Assembly: GCA_010093515.1 (NCBI GenBank)
Contig: MU001677.1
Coordinates: 595,562 to 659,561 of the forward strand
Direction of reading: 5' to 3'
Length of the DNA stretch: 64,000 nt
Origin: Lineolata rhizophorae
Taxonomy: Eukaryota; Ascomycota; Dothideomycetes; Lineolatales; Lineolataceae
Part shown: positions 13,681 to 25,998 of the stretch, one piece after another
Layout: every line of letters begins with the position of its first letter
How positions within the stretch are numbered: position 1 is the first letter of the stretch
Program-made: the position numbers and the translations under genes
The notes under the pieces: generated by a model
What the model was told of the DNA's origin: nothing
Databases searched by the model: none
Seen by the model: only the letters and a program-made list of their open reading frames with translations

Positions 13681-16600
13681 TTAGAACCACCCCTCAGCCC
13701 ATCCCCTCGCAATCAGTTCCTCCAACACCCTCACGGAACCGTTCATCAGCTCACCCAGAGTCTTCCTTTCATTGCCGCAAAGGCGCAACCGCACCCACCT
13801 CAGCGCCGCATCCACGCCGCGCCTCCACTCGATCAGTACGGAAGCGGTGTCCGGCCATCGCGGGCTGCCATCGCGCACCGGGCGGTCGAGAAGCAGCTCC
13901 GCTCTGCGTAGGAACGTGAGCACGGTATCGCGCGCGACGGCTCCGGGCGGCCCTTCAAAGTTGACGGCGCCGAAGCCCGCCGCTGCGTTGTTGGTGACTT
14001 GGGGACGGGCCCTGGCGTGCCGGCCCAGGCCGACGTACGTGATCGCCCAAAGGACGAGCACGGCTTCGTATACCGCGTAGTCGTCCACCAGGTCGCTTTG
14101 TTCCGGCGGCTGGTCCATTGCGATCCGGAGGAGGCACAGCGCGTGCCGGGCGGCAATGCGGACAGAGCGGCCGTCCACAGTCATCGAGGCTTGAATGAGA
14201 TCGTTGGCGAGGAAGAAGGAGCGGTTCGCTGCCTCTTCCACCCAGACGCGAAGCTCGAGCTTCGCTTCTGTGTATTTGTCACGTGCAAGACGTTCGCTGG
14301 GGATCCAGGACTCGCCGGTGACTCCGAGAAGCGAGCGAATAGGCGTGTTACGCGCCAGCATGGCGGCGTGGTAAGGGAGCTGAACGCACGACGATTCATC
14401 GATTACTTGGGAATAGGGCCAAAATACAAGCTTCTGGTCCGCGACTCCGGCAAAGTAGAGGGCAGATATGAGAAATCTAGACTGGAAAGCGTCGAGGGTA
14501 TAATGTGACGGAATATGATGGGAGCTAAATGCTTCGTATGCATCGGAAACCGTCGATGGCCTTCCGCCTGTTTGACTCTTGAGGGAAATCCATTGTTCCA
14601 ACGACGAAGCTTCCCATAGTGCCGCCGAAGACGACAGAGGTAAGTTAAGAAAGTCAATATCAGGCATCGGCCGTACTCTGCCAAGAAGTGCCGATTGTTG
14701 GCAGTCAAGCGTGATGCACGCCTGGAATAGACGGTGCTTCGTGGCTATTTCAACCCATTCCTGCCACCGATGCTCGCCCTGTGCGGGATCTTCCAGAGTA
14801 TCCAGGGTATGTGGTGACGTTACCTCGTCATCCTGCAAGAGCTGCAAAATTCGTGAGCCTACGAATGACAACACGTATCGATATCAACGCCACTTACGCT
14901 TGTATATACATCCACAAAAGCCTTCGAAAGCCCGCGCGTAGCTCTCTTCCCCCGGAACTGTGAATAGTATTCCACCAGGAGAGTGGCCTGCTTGTCACAT
15001 GTCCGTAATGGGCGGCTGCTCGCCTTATCCCGCTGAATTGATGTTAGCACCACGTTGACCTACACAATTTCGGGGCGGGAAAGACCAACCATTCCGATCA
15101 TTTTCACGCATGCGTCGTGCAGAGGCCTCACAGTCTCTTTCGCCGATCTGTCTTCCGAATACTGTGCCCCGATAACCATCATAGCCGCCCTTAGCAACGG
15201 AGGCGGGACTTCGGATGTGATAGTGGGTTTATGCAATATTGGAAGTAGATGGTGGAAATGTTCCCAATATAGGTTGAAATACTGGCGAGCGTTGTGCGAG
15301 CGCCCGTCCATCAAACTCTGTGCTGCGCCCATCAACCCAACCAGCTCGGCCGAATCTATGTCGGCGTACGAAGTCGGACATGGGAACGGAGAGGCATCAA
15401 TATTTAGGTGAGCGTCTAAAGGCGAAGATAGTGAGAAAGTCGTGGATGTGGCGAACGGGAGGTCCACTGGGTGGGACAAGCTGAGCTCTGGACCGCTCGT
15501 GTTCGGAGGCCAATAATAGGGCGTGATAGGTGACATAGGAGAAGCTGGAGTTCGGGAGGTTGCGATCGGATAAGGGTACCATGAATCAGGAGCTGAAGAA
15601 CTGGAAGGGGATCTTGTTCGCTCTCCGGGAGGAAATGATGGTACGGAAAGCTGGATCCCGAAGGAATTCTGCGCTGGAGATTCGGAAGAAGCGTATGATG
15701 ATAATCGTCGCTCGTCATTCCACTGGTTATCTTGAAATGAGTCCGACCTATGACTGCTTCGGCCGTCAGGCGGACCGGTCAAGGAAGGATCCAAGTTATC
15801 TTCCAACGAAAGTGAATATGTTGGCTTTGGTGCGCTATCTAACTGATTAGTTCTGACGTGTTGATATTTTATAGAAAGTAAGGGGTACCTTGTAATAGAC
15901 ACTGGTTCAGCAAACACATCGTAGGACGGCTGGAATTGAGCACTCGGCGCAACAGAGTGATCTATCGGCGCATCGACCATCGAAGATACCGACCCGATTG
16001 GGCCAGTGAAAGCATCCGAACTGGATGTTGACGTGTTGCTGTTGCAAGAACTTCGTCGAGGAGACATATCCTCAGTTTCACTACTCAAGACATTAGTTTC
16101 TAGTCATACCGCTAGGACAAGAATCGCCTACTGTCGTTCTCTGTGACGTTTGAGTAGGTCGGGACGAGCAAACGCCTTTCCACACCCGGGATGCTCGCAT
16201 GGTAGGCCTTTTGGTGCATGATTCTGCGCATGACGCCTGGAGTCGCCGGGTTAGAAGTGACCATGGAGATAGACTGCACGAAATAGCATACCGTAGATGC
16301 TCCGCTCTCGAAAATACCTATTCGAAAGTATGTCAGAAAAGAGATCAAAACAGCCTACTCGAGGCTGGAGTGTGTACAACACGTCGGAGATTGAGAGCGC
16401 CTGAGACCGCGAACCGTAGGATAGAGGTTGTGAAAAGGCACGAACGGAAGATCGCGCACTCACGCCGAGTCGTAGGGAAGACTTGTAGCGAAGACTTGTC
16501 ACAAGAAAATAGAGTGTTCACGTAGAAAAATAAATCAAAAAAAAAAATACAAAAAATACAAAAAAAAGGATCCAAAAAAAAAAAAGGCGGACATGTCAAC

Positions 16601-16973
16601 AGTTACTTACTTTGTTACAGCCGCGCACCTCGCACTTGTGCACTTTTAATCCTTTCTTTGCTTTGCTTATGCGGCCAGTTTTGGTGTATGTTACACCGGA
16701 AGCGCCGCCTGCAAGACTTCTGGGAGCTTGCATGATTGACTGGGCTCTTCTGGCTGGGCTTTTGGCACATCTGACTGCGATTTCAGACTCCTGCGAAGCC
16801 GGGCGGCGTTTTGGGGTCCGTTTTGGGACTTTTTGTTGTTCTGAAGAGGTGGACAGGTTCGGAGGCGGTAGCTGGCGGAGTCGCGTTGTCTTTCGCAAGA
16901 TGGGGCCAACGCTGGCTGGGGCCGTGGGCACGCGCAATTGGTGGTCGTGGGACTGTACCAGCGCAGAGGCCAT
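13681..16973 (-). CDS. C2H2 zinc-finger transcription factor with fungal-specific TF domain (926 aa)
   Basis: Six exons: 16611-16973, 16292-16317 (26 bases), 16132-16236, 15090-16080, 14898-15032 and 13681-14841; total 2781 bases, in frame throughout. Two classical fingers emerge only after splicing. Finger 1 uses Cys114, Cys119, His132 and His136, with VFSRAEHLRRHAQNH. Finger 2 uses Cys143, Cys148, His161 and His165, with GKAFARPDLLKRHRERH. Finger 1 is spread over three exons, and His165 is completed at the exon 3/4 junction. A Ser/Pro-rich region follows, then a fungal-specific regulatory domain (HARQYFNLYWEHFHHLLPIL, LRAAMMVIGAQYSED, RPLRTCDKQATLLVEYYSQF). The architecture matches the ADR1/AmdX-like class of fungal regulators. 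It should be a nuclear DNA-binding regulator, but its targets cannot be inferred. Intron 1 is long (293 bases) with A-rich runs on the plus strand. The intron at 15033-15089 has a weak GTTGGT donor but a perfect GCTAAC branch. Confidence 0.88.
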
Positions 16974-19900
16974 TATGGAATCAAGGGAAGGTCCGAAACG
17001 TATAAATCAAAGATGGCACTAGCTGCGACGCGCAAAGGTGGCGAGCTCCTGTCGCTATTGGGGCCTCCGAATAAGCCTCCGAACAAGCTATCTTACCATG
17101 CCCAAACTGCGCCAGGGCCGGCGCGGTGGCAAGCCGACGAGCTGAAGTGAGGCAGGACAAGCTTATGAGTAATGCGATCCTCCCCGTGGAGATGCCGCGG
17201 CGGGAGAAGACGGTCGACGAGCAGCTATTGGCGGCCGGCGAGACAAGCGACGAGTGGCCGGAGCGGGTAAGGCTGAAGTCAGGCAGGTGGAGGTAGGGCG
17301 GTATTTAGGGGTGGCTGGAGGAAGCTGCTACGCGGACAAGAATAGAATGGCAGACGGCGGAGTGAGGGTGGAGTGAAAGGGCTTAGTGTACGGAGCGGAG
17401 CCAAGGCTGTGCTGGGCGAGCGGGCCTTTTAGGGTTGACGTTCCAGCGATAGGAATTGCAGGGCTGGCCGGCAGACTCAGAGGATCGCCATGCTGCTGCC
17501 GGCAGCCCAGGAACGAGTCGTCCTTCGCGGGCTTTGAGGCGGGCTCGCGCGGTCCAACGGCGCCGAAGCTTGGTTTCCAACGGAGGTGGGCGCTGCGGGA
17601 CGGGCTTGGGCCCAGGCTAGCGGCCAAATGGCCTCACCCCCCGGCCGTGCCCTCGCAACACGCCCGCCGGCCAAGGACGCGGGCTGCGGTGGGCCGGTGG
17701 GTCGATGGCTTGCGGGCCCCGAGCCCGCCTGCCGCAATGCGGGCCACCCGCACGGGCCCTGCGAAAAGGCTCCGGGCCCACGCGTTCTGCACCGCGCAGC
17801 CCGAGATGAGATGGGCTCTGTCCGCGCCCGCACGTACATAGCTCCCAGCAGCTCGAGCTGACGCTTCCTCCAAGGCGGGAGGCTGGCGGGCTTCCTCTTT
17901 GGGCCCGTCCCTCCACGGGGCCCGCCGGCCACTCACAGCCACGGCGCGCCAAAGCCGCAGCCCTACCGTCGCAAATTGCACGGGCTGCCGGCGCCGCGCT
18001 CCCTCCGCAACGCACCCGCTCGCCGCCTCCGACCGGGGGCTTCCACCGCCGCAGCGCCATGGACAGAACGCCATCCGCACCCGGGGAGCCCCAGAGCCAA
18101 GGCGTCGCTGCCACCGAGCGTCGTCCCCGCGATCGTCCGCCCATCTCGCGCTGGCCGAGCGTCGTCCCGGCGAGCCGGCGGGCGAGATCGCCAGACTGTT
18201 GGTGAGCGCGGCGGCGTCGGCGCCGGCCGTTGACCGCCCATGCCCCGGGCGCAGGCGGGCATCGGGCAACGATCTGCGAAGGATTCGGGTGGTTGCTAGG
18301 AGGTCCATGTCAATAATATTCGCACAGCGCGGCCCGCGTGGAGGGGGGAAGAGACGCTGTCGCAAGCCAGCAGGCCCGGCAGGCGTCCAAGGAGGGGTCT
18401 GAGGGCCGGCCGCGGGGCTCGGCGGCTAGAGGTCGCCCGGAGCAGGCGATCTCAGTTGGGAGGCGGCCGGGTCGGGGTGGCGCCGGCGGCCATTGGGCGC
18501 AGCGGCATGGAACCGCGGAGCCGCGTGCGCGGTTGGTGCCACGGCCACGCGCGAGGAGCAGCGCGCCTTGGGGACCGCCCGCAACAGCCCTTCCGCAAGG
18601 CAGCGCCGCCGCCGCCGCCAATCACGGCCGCGCAGCCCGCTCCAAACATGTTGGTTGGCGTGCAGGGTCTCTAGCCTAAAAGGCCCGTCCCCCGTCGCCG
18701 CTGCCACACCGTTGTTACGTGGGATGGCCGCGACCAAGACGCTACCGGGTCCTCGTCGTGGCTAAGACGCCCGGCCAGCCTTTGCACAGGTGAGTGTGTA
18801 TATCCCCATTGCGCGCGTGCTGAAACGCCTCACCGCAGGAACCGTTTTCATTTTGCCGACATCAGATGAGCTTCGCGCTGCCGGATTGGCCCAGAAAAAG
18901 GAATTGCCAGCGGAACAAGCGGTTCGAGGCGGTCAGCGCGGTCCAAGGTTGGGCCGCTGAAACACCACCCGATGCCAGCACGCCGAGACGCCCGAAGGCC
19001 CCGACAAGTGAACGCTCTTGTACAATACGTACATGCGAGGTCCTGCCGGACGTCAATTGCCGTTGTACGTCGAGCATCTGATCCGATCACCACTGCCGTG
19101 GCTGGGTTTTTTCCTGTTGGCAATCGCACGCCACTTCAATTCAGTATGCAAAACATCTAGTCTCACATTAATACCTATCGTTGCGCATGCATTTGGCCTA
19201 GCTCGGCCGCCGAGCGCCTTTCCCTCTCAGCCACCTATGCGTTGATTTATTGGCCTCGGTATGTTTTTATTCAAAAGTCTCCGGGCCAGGAGCGGCAATG
19301 TTGCGTCGAAGAACGGTATTTCCCAGCGTCACCGTTGTGACCGTTCGATCCACAGGGCGCCATGCTCAGTATGTACTACGCACAGTACCGACCTACCCAA
19401 GGGATTTGGAATCCAACAGGTCTAGATACCATGGTATCAAGGTGGACAACAGCTGGTCGAGGTCGCCCAGGCGGCCCGCCTGAGTAACATCCGACCCGCA
19501 TGCCACTCCACCGGGTGATAGCCGCGCTGAGAACCTCGTGGGCTCCCGTCCGAACGGTCAGCATTGAATCTGTGCCGTCGGCCCGCCTTCCTACCATCCT
19601 TCCGGGACAGGTTCCGCGTTACCCCCTTCTAGAACGACCAAGCAGGCACTGGTCGAGAGCGTCGGACTGCGGAAGTGGTCGAAGTAATGTCGCTGTGCAT
19701 CCCCACCATCGCCGCATCCGTTACAGTGGATGACTTCAGCTCTAGGCTGTCAAATCGGAGCATGGAAATATGGATATATCGTTCGCCACTTGCATCCTCG
19801 AATCGTGGAGCGCGAGATCGGTCGAAGATGGTTCCTATGCGGGGAAAAGCGGCGTATGTAGCTTACAACTCAGCCCTAAGAGTGGGCTGCAGGGTACGGA

Positions 19901-22900
19901 CCGGGAGGCCAGCCGCCAGCGGTGAGTGGACTGAGCTCTGGTCAAGGGGTTAAGAACTGCTCGGGGCGGAGTTTGGGGACCCCCGAAAATCTTAATTAGT
20001 AAACGCCTAGCGCGAGGCTGCTTCAGCCACCCCCAAAAGAGGTTTCGAGGCTCACAAGGTCGTCGTCTGTGCTCAACTGCCCATTCTTGATTGGCAAACG
20101 GCGCTTACAATATTTTGCGCGCCGTGTGACAATCTACGGCTGCAACGCTTGGATCACAGTCCTTGTTGCTACAGTACATGCGTAGTATGAACCAGCCTAT
20201 CGGTAGCGCCGGTCCACAAGCGAGCTCCCTTTTCGAGATAGGGGCCGACGCACAGTAGCAGCTAACTACGTCCTTAGCTAGAGGTCATCGCGACCTCTCG
20301 CAGGTTGGACGCGCAATCGCCGACGAGCAACCGTTTGATGTTTTATGCGAATATCTTCTTCTTACCATTTTTCTTCTCTTGCGCAGCAATGACTATCAAC
20401 GGCCTGCCCTTCAAGGACTACCTTATCGTCAACCCAACCTTGGAAGTGGGTCCTACCCCAGCAAATTGGACATGCACAGTGGTAGCCCAGGGTCGCTGGA
20501 GTCCTAATGCGGGGAGCTAAACCAACAGCTGTGGCACTATCCCCAGACGTGCGCACGTCAAACGGCTGACTGCCTATCGTGGCAACGACAAGGCGACTAC
20601 CAAAATACAACATCGATCGGAATGGCGACGCCAGCATGATTCATAATGATACAGTACTGTACAGTCGCGCCTCGCCAGCACGGGTGCTCCCAAGGCGCTC
20701 AGCTGCTTCTCCAAAGCTGCGCGCTAATTGGCCTTGTAACATTTACGTGCGCTTCAAGGACGACTAGTCGGCCAGTCTGGTCAATAGGTATTAGACATGC
20801 TCCCTATTCCATCTTCTCGTATGTAATAGGCCCCGTGATTTCATATTTCCGCGAAGGATTCTCGCTTACTCTAGCTGACCGCTCGATCGGCGCGAAACAG
20901 CGATGTTCTACCCACTCTGCCAAGCCCACGGTTGACCACCTTTTTCTCGAACGGGACAGAGTGACACGTGATCATGGCCGTAAATTTACTCGCCTAGGGA
21001 AGTATTTTCGAAGGCGGAAGACTCCTAAGTACTACATCAGAACCTACGGTGATGCCGGGCTTAACCACTTCCGACGTGAATAGGAGGTCTTTGAACTAGG
21101 GTATTTTTAATACTCTAGGCCATTTTTGGAAGTCCAACAGCTCAAAATACAGGCCCTCTCCTCCAATTGTGTTGGGTACAAGCGGTAAAGTCTAACGTTC
21201 AGGTCTTCTAAGATCTTTATGCTGATTGGCCCCGTTCGCGCCGAAGAGGACCGCACCCCTATACAAAAATTCAAGCCAAGGAATGTTTCCGAAATGTGTC
21301 CGACTTACCAACACGCAAAATCAATGCTTTAGGTTGAATTGCTCGGTTTCAAAGTTGCAGTGACTGCCTACCAGAAGAGGCCTCTTCGCAAGAAATTGTC
21401 CAGATCTATGCACGGATGCTACACCTTGTTTTCAAATCTGAAAATAGAGTCGCGTTTACCACAGACAGGGGTTGAAAAATCGACTTTGGTTCTTGACTCG
21501 CAACTTCTGTCCAGATGTCCAGCCTACAGATGCCATCATGCGCCATCGGACGGATTTCTATGAGACGACGCTGAAGACTAAAGCAGGGAAAAGCCTAGGT
21601 TCCCTAACTTTGCTAATTCGTAGCTGATTCCATCGGAATCACCACGGACGACGGAGCATTTCGTCCGGCGAGCTCGGACCGCTCTACGTACAGAGTGACA
21701 TTGTACTAGCGGGACACATAGTTATATGACTGACGCACAGCTATGCCTCGCAGAACAGAGTAATTGAGGTACATTCAGCACCGAGTCAGTCCACTCAATC
21801 CTAGAAATATCGTCCGCAAGCAACCGTGAAACCCTGCTGTCACGCTCCTAGCCGAACTCTGTGGTGGGTGGAACCAGGGACCGCATGAAGCGACGAACAA
21901 GGAAGGGATAGTACGTCAACAGAGAGCAACGCGGACACACAGAACACCTTTAACTTTTAGCTGCGATACAATCGGCTAGAACTTGGCGACTGCGACGGCC
22001 CGCCGAGTGAACAGCGGAGATGAGCAGGCGGACCCGGCCAAGATTGCCAAGCTTGCAAGCCACCTAACGGGACCTGCAGTGGGTACCTACGTAGATACGG
22101 GCTATCCAACCAGCACGGGCTCACAGACAGGACCCCAACACTTTTAACGTGTTTGCCGGAATGGCTCCAAGACGCTAAATGCTGCCGCTTGCCGATGGTT
22201 CCGCCATGATCTCTCGTCGTCCAACACTATACACGACGCCATAGGCCAACAGTCTGCCATTGCACTGTAAAGCGGCCTTTTGGCTTGGCGACCGTTTTAC
22301 TAAACCACGCGGTAGTCACGCAAGGTCTCTTGCGCAGAGTGATCCTCCGCGATACACTACTCGGCACAATGACGAGACGGCGGCAGTACTCACAGAAGTC
22401 GGTGGCTTACCAATCGCGGAAGAACTTGGTCACCGCGCAGACTTTCCGACCGAGGTTCATTGTGCCACTTCGGCCCGTATACTGAGAATTGCTTCTCGTG
22501 CTTTCATTCTTCATTTCTAGCACATCTCCCTCGGTCAGCGTAGCCATGCCCACCCTGCTTAATCAATCACAGCTCGTTCGTTCTCTAAAGAGCACAAACA
22601 CGGGTACATTGTGCCCCATATCTAGTCCCTCGTGTCTTGAACTTGGAGGCTTGGCCTAGTGGATCCCTAGGGGCCAGCACACATGCAAGGTTTGCCCAAA
22701 AGGTTTCGGCTGTCAAGGCTGTACGCACCCATCACAGCGGGTCTTCATGGACTTGGAAAGTGGAGTTTCTAGCTAAGCGATGCTCGGAACTGGGCCTGGT
22801 GAGCCACGAGAGCTTGCATAGGACACGGTCAGAAGAAACGCAACGAATTAGAACCCCCTATCGGTGCCTCTGCACTTTTACAGCCGCCCAAGGCATAACG

Positions 22901-24282
22901 ACGCTACTTCAGGTCCGTCGCACCTATGGAACGTTGAAGACAGACTCCTCGAATTCTGGAGATTGGCCATCAGAGGCTTTGCCCAACGTCGGAATCATTA
23001 CTAGGCGTATTTCTACACGTCGAGGTTTTCTATCGCGGAAGGCATTATTATTGCCCTCCAGCCATCTCAATCTTGCCGACCGGCCTTGAAACAAGGATCA
23101 CCTTGGCAATTGCGACTTCTATTCCGGCAGTTATCTAATCCCGGCCCCCAGGCGCCACGTCGAATCCTCCGGACGAGGGTATGTAGCCGTGAGAAACAGC
23201 GTGTGGCTGGCCTTTCATGACTGCTTCAACCGATTTTTGCAACACTGTCAGTACCATTTTCCGAAAGAAAACTTTTTCATCTACAACCGAAGCCGTGGAG
23301 CGACAATGAGATATTTTTGAGCCGATTTCACCCTCGTACGTGTACCCCCTTCGACGGATTCGGCCATACAGGGCGCCTAAGTCAGGTCGACCATGAATCC
23401 TTCAACGTGCCCGCATTTATCCACCGCCATGGTACACAAAAATGCAGCTATTTGGCATACACGTGGAGTGTGGGGCGTCATATTGGTGCTTCGCCTCGGC
23501 CTGGTGTAAAATGATTGGCAAAATCACTACAGGCACCCAGGTTCTTCTTTGTATACAAATCAAGAGCTAAACGCAACAAAAACAACATATGCTTTTGCCT
23601 AAGGTGCACGGAGTTAGATGCAGACAAGGTGCCTTGTAAACAGTGTCGTTGTTAGGTTTTACCGTCCTTCACGTTGTCCCTCCAGTACCTTTATCGAATG
23701 GCGACTCATTTGTACCAGCGGCCCCAAATTTTCATCTTTTAGCAGTGCGAAATGCCCCACCACCAAAAACGGGTGGATTGATTTCCGCCGAGGTTTTCCA
23801 CAGCTATGAAGGTTCCAAATAAAGTGCAAACCGTTCTCTCGTTATTTCGACAAACCCTTGGTGGTGGAGGCCTCCGTCTCTTTTTGAACACTTCAGGGGA
23901 CATGGCGCAGGTTCAGACTTGGGTTCACATTCCTATGAACTCGAAACAGATTATTTTATCGAACCTGATACAGACCCAATTCAAGCTCCTTAAAATTGCA
24001 ATGGGCCGACACAACCGACGCGGCATGATGTGTACTAGTTCGGCAATAGCATCCTATTCTATGTCAAATCATGTCTATCTATAGGGGCCATTCAGAAAAG
24101 GCTGTGAAAAGTGGAGATTCTCTAAAACATTGTGACTTGTCTAGCTTTTCGGTGGTTTAGGTTGGAAAAGGTATTCCATCCCGTCATTACTAGAAATGGA
24201 GACAAAACAAAAAAGAAATACATCTCGTTGCAGCCAGGTCTACCGAAATCGCGGGCGTTGCTCAAACTGAGTCCTTTCATCA
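16974..24282. other. 7.3 kb gene desert including a GC-rich block
   Basis: This stretch has no supportable gene. About 17,380-18,780 is very GC-rich and carries long overlapping frames on several phases with Arg, Ala, Gly and Pro composition, which is what high GC alone produces. From about 18,800 the sequence is of ordinary composition, with only short frames and frequent stops. I saw no terminal inverted repeats, no recognisable transposase or reverse transcriptase fragment, and no tRNA. The left end should contain the promoter of the zinc-finger factor, and the right end the 3' region of the CorA-like gene. Confidence 0.5.
17380..18780. other. GC-rich block
   Basis: This 1.4 kb is dominated by G and C, for example around 17,600-17,780 and 18,400-18,620, and is sharply richer than the DNA after 18,800. 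Frames of 150-240 codons overlap on both strands and in several phases, with no splice signals that join them and no domain-like segment. It could be a CpG-rich regulatory zone or a remnant of unrelated origin. It is not a gene I can support. Confidence 0.4.
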
Positions 24283-25998
24283 TCACATCTCAAATTGCTT
24301 GCTTGACAATGACCTGTGCCAAATGGACCAGAATGCCAGTACTACAACAGTCAAGGGGCAAGAAACAATAAAATAAATCCAAAGCTTGTCAGAAACAAAC
24401 CATTTCGGAGGTACCCCATCTTCGTTAGACTCGAAAGTGAAGAATGTCGTGCTAAATAGAGCCTGGATTTTCGTTCCCCCGGTCAGACTCTGCAATTATA
24501 CCTCCAAGTCGTCGAATGCGGCACTCACTGATACAAACGTAGCTGGTAAAAACAACATGGTGAGCACGGCAATGGTCTTCATGGAAGCGCTGTCATTCTG
24601 CACAGCCTTCCCAATCCGAACCGATATCCGGCTATCGTACTGTGCAACGGTATTGAACGCCTAACTAAAAGTTAGGATAAGAGCAACAAATTCCAACAAA
24701 TGCAAAATTCGTAAATCAAGGCACTTACCAAATTGATTTCGTTTTGGAGGCGTTCCTTATTCGATTGCGCACGGAATTTAAAGTTTTCGAGCAAGCAAGA
24801 GAGGAATTGAAGTTGCAGCTTTACTTGTTTGCGGGTTGCAATCGCTGGATCACCAGGTAATAGTTTGTTCTCCTCGAGGAAGACCTCGTGTAGCTGGATG
24901 ACGTGGGAAATCGTATTCACGGCTACCTCAAGAGTTTCCACCGAGTGAGTGGCATGTCTTGCAAGGTCGTGAAACCGATGGTAATCTGGCTCTGGCCTTT
25001 GTTGATGCACGTTGCGAGACTAGCCAGCCGGAAATTTAGAATGAGTACGTATTCGCAAGCAAAAAGCGAACATATATGCATTCTGGAGAGAATAATTACA
25101 TACTTGCTCTACGCGTCGAATCGCATCTCGGATTCCCCAAACTGATTTGTCCTGGGATTCTGTGACTTCCTGGATCAATTTGGCTAGAACCCAATATGGA
25201 TCGTGTGCTGAGAGAGAAGAACTCTCATCGAATAGCAATGACTTTGAGATATGCTGCATCAAAGAAGGAGGGGTGTCGAAACTGATGAGAATATTCTGAC
25301 CGGTGGTGAACCACCTAGTAAAATAGGTGGGACTATACCAATCGTAGCCAGATGAGCCTTTGCTAGAATTGGGGACGTCGTGCATCTGCTTCACTTTAAA
25401 TCGAAGCCAAGTAGCTTACTGTAGTCAGTTACGTGCTGGTACAAAACGCGTTCCCATGCTACTGAAGCCGATATAGACGTACTGTAGCCTTTACGTAGCC
25501 CATTTTCTTGTATAACGTTCTGACAGCCAAAATACCCGTTCGCTTTCTTACACGAGTTCTCCCAGAAGATAGATGGGACTTTGAAATGATACGAGAACAG
25601 AGTTCTGCAGTGTTCGCAAGCACGAATGTGAAGTGCACTGGCAAACCTATCGGTAAAACTCGAGCATTAGTACGATGAATAGTGCTCCTGAATGTAGTCT
25701 CTTCTCGTTGTGGGTTAGGAATTGCAATATAAGGAACTTACAGCACAATGAATTGAGCTTTTGATGTGGCCTATGGAACATTTATCACAAACACTCCTAT
25801 CCAATGAGGAAAGGGAATAAAGGACGTACTATTATTGTCTCAACTTCGGCTGGTAACACGTTTGGTAGGTCTACCCCTGCGGCCTGATCTTTACACGCTT
25901 AGTTAGCTACGAATTTTACATGAAATAGCGCTACCCATCAAAACCATACCACGCCGTAGTAATTGTACTGCACAGTTGTCTGAAGTTGTAGGCGTCAT
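24283..25998 (-). CDS. Fungal CorA-like transporter-domain protein (409 aa)
   Basis: Eight exons: 25935-25998, 25830-25888, 25742-25770 (29 bases), 25483-25646, 25104-25414, 24729-25019, 24529-24660 and 24283-24462; total 1230 bases, in frame. Key protein stretches are FASALHIRACEHCRTLFSYH, NGYFGCQNVIQENG, TTWLRFKVKQMHDVPNSS, SVWGIRDAIRRVEQ, HDLARHATHSVETLEVAVN and SNKERLQNEINLAFNTVAQ. The C-terminus has two membrane helices, IAVLTMLFLPATFVSALFS and LWIYFIVSCPLTVVVLAFW, separated by a short loop. A long helical soluble part followed by two C-terminal helices is the CorA-type Mg2+ transporter plan. This fungal branch has a diverged loop (TTFF where classical CorA has the GMN motif), so ion transport is not certain. 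Such genes are frequent and variable in moulds. Here it sits isolated in gene-poor DNA. Confidence 0.83.

Noticed and set aside
17477-18365. Long overlapping open frames of 150-240 codons on both strands
   Set aside because: Composition is Arg/Ala/Pro/Gly as expected from very high GC. The frames overlap in several phases and show no domain, splice logic or start context.
22640-22720. Sequence resembling a tRNA A box (TGGCCTAGTGG)
   Set aside because: No matching B box or cloverleaf could be formed at the proper distance.
24132-24371. 79-codon plus-strand frame beside the CorA-like gene
   Set aside because: Its end overlaps the last exon of the CorA-like gene, and it shows no independent coding features.
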